DNA from: JBCAWW01 sp039024315 | Lineage (GTDB): Bacteria > Bacteroidota > Bacteroidia > J057 | NCBI GenBank assembly: GCA_039024315.1 | Contig: JBCCQN010000224.1 | Span: forward strand, 1 to 12,971 | DNA: 12,971 nucleotides | Reading direction: 5' to 3' | Shown here: one piece after another, positions 6,623-12,971 of the stretch | Position numbering within the stretch: position 1 is the first letter of the stretch | Layout: every line of letters starts with the position of its first letter | The notes under the pieces: generated by a model | Seen by the model: the letters and a program-made list of their open reading frames with translations, nothing else | What the model was told of the DNA's origin: nothing | The model's database searches: none | Made by a program: the position numbers and the translations under genes

Positions 6623-9600
6623 CTAATCAAAGGCTCTCTGCAACTCCTTGAAACGGTTTTCGTGCTGATAAGGCTTGAAACTAGGTTCGGAGCGTAGCTC
6701 GACGGCTGGGAAATCACGTTCCAATGATAATTGAAGGTACTCGTACATCAAATCGCGCTGACCCATGCGCGCATAGATTTTAGCCAACTGCGCATAACGA
6801 ATGCCGATATCTGGATTGATTTCCAACGAACGCTTGATATCATCGATGGCGGGCTCGTATTCGTCATTGAGGGCGTAAATACGACCACGTTTGTAATAAG
6901 CCTCATCTTTGCCTGGCGCATAACGTAGCGCTTGAGAAAAATCATCAATCGCCTGGCGATAGCGTCCGATACGACGATAGAGATCTCCACGGTGCATATA
7001 GGCGTCAGCCTGAGTCGGATCCAATTTCAAGGCGAAATTAAGATCGTCGAGGGCGACATTGTACTGTTCACGGCGCGACAGGAGATTGCCACGACGGATA
7101 TATGCTTCGGCATAATCATCATCTAAGAAGATCGCTCTAGTATAAGCTACGATAGCGGAAGTATCCTCGCCGAGGCGCTCCTGCAATATACCTTTGTAGA
7201 CGTAAGGCATGGCATCGTTTTTACCGATTTTGATGGCCTGTTTGATGTCTTCGGAGGCTTTGCTCGGGCGTCCCATCTGCTGATAAAGCAAACTACGCAC
7301 ACAATAAGCTCTGAAGGAATCTGGGTAGGTACGAATCACTTTGCTCAAATCGATCAAAGCGCTATTGTAGTCGGGGGCCTTGAGCTGAGAAGCCGCAATC
7401 GCTCTTTGCAGATAGATGTTAACATCTTCTGGTGGGGAGAGGCTGATCGCTTGATTGTAGTCGGCTAATGCTTTAGCGTTTTGCTGTAATTTGAGGTGGT
7501 ATTTGGCACGGATGTAATAAACCTCCGGCTGCTTCGGATTGATACGTAGTGCCTCAGAGTATAGCTCTAGAGCACGGATATAATCTTTTTCTTCGCTGTA
7601 AAGCTCTGCTCTCAATACGTAAGCTTCGTAGGCATCGGTATTGAGTTGGATCGCACGGTCCAGATTACCGCGGGCGGTACTGAGGCGTCCTTGCTTGAGT
7701 TGATAAGCACCTTGGAGGTAATAAGCTTCGGCCTGCTTTGGATCAATTCTCAAAGCTTGCTTCCAATCTTTGAGCGCTTGGGCGGGATTGTTGAGGGCTT
7801 GGTAAACCTTGCCGCGTACCACTAAAGCATCAGATTGCTGAGGATTGAGCCTTAGGGCTTGATTGATCGCCTCCAAGGCTTGCTTATATTTTTCTTGTTT
7901 GAAAAATAGCTCTCCTTGTTTGTAATGTGCTACGGCATTGCGGGGACGTATGGTCAACGCTTTTTTATAGTCGGCCAAAGCCTCCTCTTCACGCTCCAGC
8001 TTATTGTATAAGTCGGCTCTTACGTAGTAGCTTTCGGCATCAGTAGGAGCTAATTGGATCGCCTTGTTCAAAAATTCAAATGCTTCATACTCCTGCTCTA
8101 ATCCTGCATGCGCTAGGCCAAGTTCCCGCCAAGCTATGGCAAGAGTTGGGTCTTGTTTGGTCGCATTGCGGAGATCTTCGATAGCAGTTTGGTACTCACG
8201 CAATAGTCTATAGACATGACCACGTTTATAGTAGGCTCTCGCTGACTTATAATTGGTTAATACTTGGGTATAGGCAACCAAGGCATCATTGTATTCTCTA
8301 TCGTCCAGCAAAATGTCACCTTGGAAGAGGAGTGCATCAGTATAGTCTGGCTCTAAAGTCAAAGCCCGACTAATATCGGCTAAGGCTTCTTTTTTGCGGC
8401 CAATTTTGTGCTTGAGGCGTGCTCTGCCATAAAGCGCTCCTACATAATCAGGCGAGACTCTCAAGGCTTGATTGTAATCTGCCAAAGCTGGAGAATATTG
8501 CTTCAAGGCTTCATATACCTCCGCGCGACTACAATAAACCGGTGAGAAGTCAGGATTGGCTTTAAGTACTTGGTTGAAGTCGCGAAGTGCCGATTGATAG
8601 TCGCCTTGCTCGCGATAAAGTACCCCACGGCTGATCAGTGCGTTTACATTGTCGGGTTCGGCGTCTAGGACCATACCATAATCGTATAAGGCAGAGTCAT
8701 AAACCCCTAGCTTAGTCAGTAAGTTGGCACGCTCATAGAGGTAGCGATTTTCCTCTGGGTGGAGGATGACTAGCTCATCATACAGTTTTCGGGCTTCATC
8801 ATAGTTGCCATCAAGTCGGTAGGCCTGAGCCATTTGCGACATCAACAAGGTTTGTAGGGGGCCGTCAGGGGTTTCTATCCGCCGATACTCGGCGATGGCT
8901 TCTTGGTATCTTTTTTCCCTTAGGCTTTTTTGGGCTAAGGCCCAAAACATGACATTTTCTACGGGTTGGCTCAGTACGTCACCGCGTGCCTCATAAAAAG
9001 GGATCTGGATATTGTTGGAGATAAAAGGATTGGGTGCTTGTGATTCATCTGCGATGAACTCAAAGGTCAACATCTTTTCTCCGGTGTGATCATGATCTTC
9101 TGGATAGGCCCAAAGGACGAGATTGGCATCACAGTTTTCGGCCATGAGGCTAAGAGCGCTTTCGGTATGCTCGCAGGCTCTGAGGTCGTAAAAGCGAGAG
9201 GTGAAACGAAAGCCCTTTTGTTGAATATCTTCTAGTTGTTGGATGAGTAGTTGACGTTTCTCGATGGATTCATCAACGCAATTTTCCTGATTGGAAAAAG
9301 GAAGGATCAATATATGATACTCATCATCCTGTGGAAACAGGCATGCCTGTTCGGTACCGCCAAACCAATCTTGCCAGAGCGGGAAAGATAAAAATAGTCC
9401 TAACCCAAGACTAAAGACTGCTGCAGTAATCCAAAGCCAGCGTCTTTTGCTATTTTGTTGTTCTTCAGGGTCGGGATTGAGGCGCTCGTGCTGAGCTCTC
9501 ACCGACTCACGACGGTTTTCTACATCGGCTGGGCGAGGTCTCTGGGCCGGATTAGGCTTAGCCTTGGCTTCGGTCTTAGTGCTTTCTTGCTTGCGTTTTG

Positions 9601-10372
9601 GTCTTTGAGCGGGTTTCGGTTTTCGCGGATTTCTGGTTTTGCTGGGCTCTTGTTTGGCCTTAGGCTTGACAAAATTTAGGGCTAAGCGTTCCTCCGCAGG
9701 AATCTTACTACTATCGATCAAGTGATAGTTGAGAAAACTCTCGACCCCCTGGTCAAGCCACATACCGCATGGCTTAGCCGTTTCCTCTGACCATAGCCAA
9801 CCTTGGCGACTTGGCGCTAGGATACGATGATGATCTACAAATGGCTTGCCGTATTGTTTGGCCATGCGCTGATAGGCTTCTAATATAGAAACACCATCTA
9901 GGAGGGCATCATAAAACAATACCGAGGCTGAGCGTTCTCCCGAAGGGAAAAACAAAACAGGAGCGGTGCCAGAACTAACTAACTTCTCGCTGTAATCAGG
10001 ATGTATCTCTCCTGAGAGGATGATCAGTTTGAGGTTGGGAAAGGAACGTAGAGATTTTGCTAATTCGACGGCAGAGAGTGTACTCTCTCCGGAACGCGTA
10101 CGAAAACGTAGATTTGGTTCTTCCTCATTGCCACTTAAAATGTGGACAAGCTCAACTGAATTTTTATGCTTTTTCTGGGTAATTACGTCCGTAAAGTAGC
10201 GACGTGAGCCGTACCTCGCTTCCACGATATTGCCACCCTTGTTTTTTTCAAAAGGGAGGAGGAGGGCAGCGATCTTTTCAGATTCTGTAACTGCTTCGTT
10301 CGCATGTTTGCCGTCGCTCGCTTGATTCGTACAAGCCAGCAGGAAAGACGGCATAGGAGCATTTCCGGCCAT
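6623..10372 (-). CDS. Long TPR membrane protein with degenerate CHAT/caspase-like head
   Basis: This 1249-residue protein has five parts. (1) Residues 8-170 are a CHAT/caspase-like fold: PSFLLACTNQ, then LVHILSGNEEE (75-85), LKLIILSGE (114-122), then TAPVLFF and VLFYDALLDGVSILEA. Where active relatives read 'H-x-x-GH' and 'L-N-x-C', this one has Asn82 and Glu122, so peptidase activity is unlikely. (2) About 236-311 is a Lys/Arg/Pro-rich linker with a repeated PAQRP motif. (3) One membrane span at about 312-334, preceded by KRR, predicts the N-terminus inside. (4) About 349-445 is an alpha/beta domain resembling TolB-like modules (YHILILPFSNQ, ANLVLWAYPE). (5) From about 485 to the end are about 21 consecutive 34-residue TPRs. 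The TPRs would face the periplasm and act as a protein-binding scaffold. A start at Met7 (10354) is equally plausible. It is divergent from the AAA gene. Confidence 0.88.
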   Translation of the reverse strand: MAGNAPMPSFLLACTNQASDGKHANEAVTESEKIAALLLPFEKNKGGNIVEARYGSRRYFTDVITQKKHKNSVELVHILSGNEEEPNLRFRTRSGESTLSAVELAKSLRSFPNLKLIILSGEIHPDYSEKLVSSGTAPVLFFPSGERSASVLFYDALLDGVSILEAYQRMAKQYGKPFVDHHRILAPSRQGWLWSEETAKPCGMWLDQGVESFLNYHLIDSSKIPAEERLALNFVKPKAKQEPSKTRNPRKPKPAQRPKRKQESTKTEAKAKPNPAQRPRPADVENRRESVRAQHERLNPDPEEQQNSKRRWLWITAAVFSLGLGLFLSFPLWQDWFGGTEQACLFPQDDEYHILILPFSNQENCVDESIEKRQLLIQQLEDIQQKGFRFTSRFYDLRACEHTESALSLMAENCDANLVLWAYPEDHDHTGEKMLTFEFIADESQAPNPFISNNIQIPFYEARGDVLSQPVENVMFWALAQKSLREKRYQEAIAEYRRIETPDGPLQTLLMSQMAQAYRLDGNYDEARKLYDELVILHPEENRYLYERANLLTKLGVYDSALYDYGMVLDAEPDNVNALISRGVLYREQGDYQSALRDFNQVLKANPDFSPVYCSRAEVYEALKQYSPALADYNQALRVSPDYVGALYGRARLKHKIGRKKEALADISRALTLEPDYTDALLFQGDILLDDREYNDALVAYTQVLTNYKSARAYYKRGHVYRLLREYQTAIEDLRNATKQDPTLAIAWRELGLAHAGLEQEYEAFEFLNKAIQLAPTDAESYYVRADLYNKLEREEEALADYKKALTIRPRNAVAHYKQGELFFKQEKYKQALEAINQALRLNPQQSDALVVRGKVYQALNNPAQALKDWKQALRIDPKQAEAYYLQGAYQLKQGRLSTARGNLDRAIQLNTDAYEAYVLRAELYSEEKDYIRALELYSEALRINPKQPEVYYIRAKYHLKLQQNAKALADYNQAISLSPPEDVNIYLQRAIAASQLKAPDYNSALIDLSKVIRTYPDSFRAYCVRSLLYQQMGRPSKASEDIKQAIKIGKNDAMPYVYKGILQERLGEDTSAIVAYTRAIFLDDDYAEAYIRRGNLLSRREQYNVALDDLNFALKLDPTQADAYMHRGDLYRRIGRYRQAIDDFSQALRYAPGKDEAYYKRGRIYALNDEYEPAIDDIKRSLEINPDIGIRYAQLAKIYARMGQRDLMYEYLQLSLERDFPAVELRSEPSFKPYQHENRFKELQRAFD

Positions 10373-10598
10373 ATTGGATTCTACACGAGTTCAGTGTAGG
10401 GTAAAATTACAAAATCAAAACCTTTCCGCACCCTAAACTTGTTTAATCGGTCGATACCTCTGCTAGTTCGGTTGATCTTGGATGCTTTTCCTATTTCTGC
10501 ACGCGGATGCTATAAAACATTTACTATCTTAGAGCAGGTCATTTGTCACGTTTACGCGGTCAAATGGGTTTAAAATAGGATTTCATTCAATCTAACAT
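10373..10598. promoter_or_regulatory. Divergent intergenic region between TPR and AAA genes, with two inverted repeats
   Basis: This 226-bp AT-rich gap must contain promoters for both flanking genes. Visible structures are an inverted repeat CTACAC (10381-10386) / GTGTAG (10394-10399) with a 7-nt loop just upstream of the TPR start, and a second, CATTTG (10540-10545) / CAAATG (10561-10566), about 35 nt before the AAA start. GGATGCT is repeated at 10480-10486 and 10505-10511. Candidate -7 boxes are TATCTTAG (10525-10532, plus) and TAATTTTA on the minus strand near 10407-10414. Each departs from TAnnTTTG by one base and has no well-spaced partner. No ORF or RNA gene is seen here. Confidence 0.3.
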
Positions 10599-12554
10599 AT
10601 GTCAACAGAAACACAAAGTGCCCCTAAGGTAAAAGTGCCCGACTGGGTATATGAAGTAAAGCGTAAATACCTCTCCGAGAACGTCTCCCAATTTATCATC
10701 CATGGCAATATCAACGATTATGTCCGAGTAGAAAGGGATGGTAACATAACCTATTACAAGGTCAGAGAGTTTATTAATCAAGAATTATTTAAAGGAAAAG
10801 ATATAGTCGTTCAGTACGATCGCGCCGCTGGCGTTCGATTTCAGGACGATACGCGCTTTGGTGGCGAAAGCCAAATGCGTAAGGAAGTGATCTCAACCCT
10901 CGATATGCTGACAGAGCTTTCGGGGGGAGCTGAGTTTCAACTATTACCAGAGCCGCGTAAAGCCTTTTATGCGCTGGATAAATACTTTGACGTAACCCTC
11001 AACCAAAATCTACTCCGTTATCTAATCAAGCATCTGCAAAAGAAGCTCAATTCTCGCGGCGACGAAAAGCCAGAAGCTGGTGAAGATGTCATCGATCGCT
11101 TTATGCGTATGACCCTGCCTGACTTTGGTGAGGACAAAAATAGCCCCAATAAGAAAAAGCTCGAGCAGCGCATCGCCAAGCTGGAAAGTCAGCTCGAAGA
11201 TGGTAAGTCCATCGCTTTGATGATTGACCATATCGAGACCTTGATCCCGATGACGGACAAAGGGGGTCTTCGTCCAGAGGAGCAACAGGTACTGATCTTC
11301 TTGCAGAAATGGGCCCGCGAGGAAACTTTTCTCAATGCAGATATGATGGTAGTCGTGCTCGCAGAGAACATCAGCGACCTCGACGACCAGTATGTGCGCA
11401 ACCCTTACACACACGACATCAACCTTCCTTATCCTGATGAGGAAAGTCGTTTTCAATTTATCGAGTACTTCTTCTCTCAAAACGAAGGTGCCGATAAATA
11501 CTTTGAGATGACTCCTGAGATTCTAGCAAAAAATACTGCTGGTCTTGGTTTGGTCCACCTCAATACGATCATGTCCGAAGCGGCAAAAAATGAAATGCCC
11601 TTCACCAATGCTGAATTGACGGCTAAGAAAAAAGAGATGATCGAAGGCGAAGCCGGTGGTCTCCTCGAGTTTGTCGAAACGAGTTTCAGCCTCAAGGACG
11701 TAGCTGGACATGCTCAAGCTAAGAAGCACCTCATGGATGCCTCTCGTGCTTTGAAGTCTGGTCGCTCCGATGTGATGCCAATGGGTTATTTGGTCTCTGG
11801 GCCTGTGGGTACCGGTAAGACCTTTATGATTCGTTGTTTCGCCAACGATATTGGCGTACCGATGGTATTGCTCAAAAACTTCCGTGGGATGTATGTGGGG
11901 CAATCTGAAGGTAACCTGCAAAAGGTACTCAAGATCCTCAAGGCCATGGCCCCAGTAGCCGTAATGATCGACGAGGCGGATGCCTATCTGGGTAATCGCT
12001 CCTCCGGAGGAGGTAGCGGTGTCAACAACCGGATCTTCTCTATGTTGGCCTCTTTTATGAGTGATACGGATAATCGTGGTCGCATCGTATGGTTCCTCGT
12101 TACCGCTCGTCCTGACCTTATGCCGGTTGACTTTAAGCGTCAGGGGCGGGCAGAAGAGCACATTGGCCTTTTCTATCCAGACTCGCTAGAGGAGAAAAAG
12201 GAGCTGCTCAAGGTGATGACGGGCAAGACAGGTCTCAAGTATCTAGATCTAGAAGAGTTTGACGAAGAATTTTTCGAAGATATGTCCGTTCGCTCCGGCG
12301 CGGATATGGAGGCGGCTTTGACCCGCGCCAAGTTTAAGGCTGCGAGCCTTGGGCTCGACAAGGTAAACTTTGATATCATCGCGCAGGTATTCAATGATTT
12401 CCTTCCGCCGACTTATCCAGAAGAAATCGAATTGATGACTTATTCTGCGGTCTTGGAGTGTACTTCAAAAGAGCTCCTTCCGCCTCGTTATCGAGACATG
12501 CCACGAGAGGAAGTACTCGAACGAGTCGAAGATTTGAAATCGCGAATTAGATAG
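10599..12554 (+). CDS. Tandem AAA ATPase with degenerate first module (Ycf46-like architecture)
   Basis: This is a 651-residue cytoplasmic AAA-family protein. The second module (about 360-605) is complete: Walker A GPVGTGKT (401-408), Walker B VAVMIDEAD (453-461, D458/E459), a pore-loop-like MYVGQSE segment (431-437), and two arginines in DFKRQGR (R514, R517) at the arginine-finger position. A sensor-2-like SGADMEAAL helix (566-574) follows. Sensor 1 reads LVTARPD, where most AAA proteins have an Asn. The first module (about 20-290) has no Walker A, but keeps a Walker-B-like IALMIDHIETL (205-215) with His in place of the catalytic Glu, and a sensor-1-like LAENISDL. An inactive first and an active second module resemble Ycf46-type proteins. 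There is no transmembrane span and no HExxH, so it is not FtsH. A Lys/Glu-rich helix (184-201) may be coiled coil. Client and role are unknown. Confidence 0.88.
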   Translation: MSTETQSAPKVKVPDWVYEVKRKYLSENVSQFIIHGNINDYVRVERDGNITYYKVREFINQELFKGKDIVVQYDRAAGVRFQDDTRFGGESQMRKEVISTLDMLTELSGGAEFQLLPEPRKAFYALDKYFDVTLNQNLLRYLIKHLQKKLNSRGDEKPEAGEDVIDRFMRMTLPDFGEDKNSPNKKKLEQRIAKLESQLEDGKSIALMIDHIETLIPMTDKGGLRPEEQQVLIFLQKWAREETFLNADMMVVVLAENISDLDDQYVRNPYTHDINLPYPDEESRFQFIEYFFSQNEGADKYFEMTPEILAKNTAGLGLVHLNTIMSEAAKNEMPFTNAELTAKKKEMIEGEAGGLLEFVETSFSLKDVAGHAQAKKHLMDASRALKSGRSDVMPMGYLVSGPVGTGKTFMIRCFANDIGVPMVLLKNFRGMYVGQSEGNLQKVLKILKAMAPVAVMIDEADAYLGNRSSGGGSGVNNRIFSMLASFMSDTDNRGRIVWFLVTARPDLMPVDFKRQGRAEEHIGLFYPDSLEEKKELLKVMTGKTGLKYLDLEEFDEEFFEDMSVRSGADMEAALTRAKFKAASLGLDKVNFDIIAQVFNDFLPPTYPEEIELMTYSAVLECTSKELLPPRYRDMPREEVLERVEDLKSRIR

Positions 12555-12566
12555 AATAAATGATAA

Positions 12567-12585
12567 GCGGCGTAGCAATACGCTG
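12567..12585 (+). repeat. REP-like hairpin 1 upstream of RAYT
   Basis: CGGCGTA (12568-12574) and TACGCTG (12579-12585) form a 7-bp stem with one G-T wobble, closed by a GCAA tetraloop. It shares the core GCGGCGTA..GCAATACGC with hairpin 2, about 42 nt downstream in the same orientation. It lies 12 nt after the AAA stop codon. The sequence match and the adjacent transposase gene support a REP-type element. Confidence 0.72.
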
Positions 12586-12607
12586 ACATGTGTGAAAATA
12601 ATAACAA

Positions 12608-12630
12608 AGCGGCGTATGCAATACGCCGCT
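12608..12630 (+). repeat. REP-like hairpin 2 upstream of RAYT
   Basis: This is a perfect 10-bp inverted repeat, AGCGGCGTAT (12608-12617) and ATACGCCGCT (12621-12630), around a GCA loop. It is the better preserved of two tandem copies and ends 14 nt before the RAYT start codon. RAYT proteins bind and cut single-stranded REP hairpins, and the genes are usually flanked by them, so this is probably the cognate substrate. Confidence 0.8.
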
Positions 12631-12639
12631 AAATTTTTT
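12608..12639 (+). terminator. Candidate intrinsic terminator for the AAA gene (shared with REP hairpin 2)
   Basis: The 10-bp GC-rich stem at 12608-12630 is followed by AAA and then six T (12634-12639), a rightward intrinsic terminator shape 53 nt after the AAA stop codon. The three-base gap between stem and T-run makes it less than ideal. The T-run lies only 5 nt before the RAYT start codon, so read-through into the transposase would be limited. Confidence 0.5.
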
Positions 12640-12644
12640 GATAG

Positions 12645-12971
12645 ATGTCTCTTCCTAGAGAAAATAAGAAGTCTTTTCGACTCCGAGGATACGATTATAG
12701 TGCCGAAGGAGCATACTTCATTACGATTTGTACCTATAAAAAGGAAAGACATTTTGGAAAGATCGTGGATGGGGAGATGCAGTTGAATGGAGCTGGCAAA
12801 ATCGTAAAGGAAGAATGGTTAAAGACATCTGAGATTAGAGAAAACTTAAAGGTATACATTGATGAATTTTGTGTGATGCCTAACCATTTTCATGCAATCA
12901 TCATTTTTGATACTCCCGTTCTGCCGCTTCACAATGGTCGCTTTCCATTCAATGGTAATGAGACAACCCCA
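12645..12971 (+). CDS. REP-associated tyrosine transposase (RAYT, Y1_Tnp/IS200-like), N-terminal part (runs off right edge)
   Basis: The frame is open from ATG 12645 to the window end (109 codons) with no stop. It starts MSLPRENKKSFRLRGYDYS and continues AYFITICTYKKERHFGKI (23-40), LNGAGKIVKEEW (48-59) and FCVMPNHFHAIIIF (75-88). This is the order seen in the TnpA_REP/RAYT branch of HUH single-strand transposases. The metal-binding HUH pair is H81/H83; the catalytic Tyr lies beyond the edge. RAYTs are single-copy domesticated relatives of IS200/IS605 TnpA that process and may spread REP sequences. Two hairpins of matching type lie directly upstream. Of six Arg codons three are AGA and two CGA, unlike the CGT/CGC-rich AAA gene next to it, which suggests a different history. 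Whether the full gene is intact cannot be told. Confidence 0.9.
   Translation, partial: MSLPRENKKSFRLRGYDYSAEGAYFITICTYKKERHFGKIVDGEMQLNGAGKIVKEEWLKTSEIRENLKVYIDEFCVMPNHFHAIIIFDTPVLPLHNGRFPFNGNETTP

Noticed and set aside
10319..10372. Lipoprotein signal in the TPR protein (MPSFLLAC resembles a lipobox)
   Set aside because: There is no positively charged n-region and the hydrophobic stretch is only about five residues. The segment fits the first beta strand of the caspase-like fold, and a separate membrane span exists at 312-334.
11523..12161. Minus-strand open frame of 212 codons inside the AAA gene
   Set aside because: It lies antisense to the Walker A and B coding region, and its translation is composition-driven with no recognisable motifs.
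10599..12554. FtsH-type protease
   Set aside because: The AAA core is similar, but there is no HExxH zinc site and no N-terminal membrane span, and a second degenerate AAA module is present.
6623..12554. A known anti-phage defence system made of CHAT, TPR and AAA proteins
   Set aside because: The CHAT-like head lacks catalytic residues, no typical sensor, nuclease or cyclase partner is present, and the genes are divergent and not in one operon. The link is kept only as a speculative finding.
12592..12786. Plus-strand open frame of 64 codons spanning REP hairpin 2 and the RAYT start
   Set aside because: It reads through the hairpin in a different frame from the RAYT coding sequence, which has clear family motifs.

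Overview
The window looks like chromosomal DNA of a member of the Bacteroidota, probably in or near the Saprospiria. This is an inference from several points: a PD40 beta-propeller secreted protein, a DUF3298 lipoprotein, a very long TPR protein with a caspase/CHAT-like N-terminus of a kind I associate with Saprospira- and Lewinella-like genomes, and at least one promoter matching the TAnnTTTG type of this phylum. No rRNA, tRNA, CRISPR array, prophage or plasmid function was seen.

Layout, left to right. (1) Positions 1-693, minus strand: the N-terminal 231 codons of an exported PD40/WD40-like protein that runs off the left edge. (2) 896-2703, plus strand: a two-gene unit of an MBL-fold hydrolase and a DUF3298 lipoprotein. 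(3) A palindromic repeat element (copy A, about 2711-2810). (4) 2807-4348, minus strand: a bacterial iron-sulfur cryptochrome/photolyase with all four cluster cysteines. (5) 4445-6502, plus strand: a tightly packed operon of a PH-like/SHOCT-like protein of unknown role, a TatD-family metal nuclease and a class I SAM methyltransferase, behind a good TAnnTTTG promoter. (6) A second copy of the same palindromic element (copy B, about 6502-6576). (7) 6623-10372, minus strand: a 1249-residue single-span membrane protein with a degenerate CHAT/caspase-like head, a basic Pro-rich linker, a TolB-like middle domain and about 21 TPRs. (8) 10599-12554, plus strand: a tandem AAA protein with a degenerate first and an intact second ATPase module, divergent from the TPR gene. 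(9) 12567-12630: two REP-type hairpins in the same orientation. (10) 12645-12971, plus strand: the first 109 codons of a REP-associated tyrosine transposase (RAYT), cut by the right edge.

The partial genes at both edges lack a stop inside the window, so an ORF caller that requires closed frames would miss them. Both were translated by hand here. The most informative structures are the RAYT with its hairpins directly upstream, the second and apparently separate palindromic family at both convergent gene junctions, and the TPR protein whose caspase-like fold has lost both catalytic residues. The genes do not form one pathway. The only apparent functional groupings are the MBL/lipoprotein pair, the PH-TatD-methyltransferase operon, the RAYT/REP unit and, speculatively, the divergent TPR/AAA pair.
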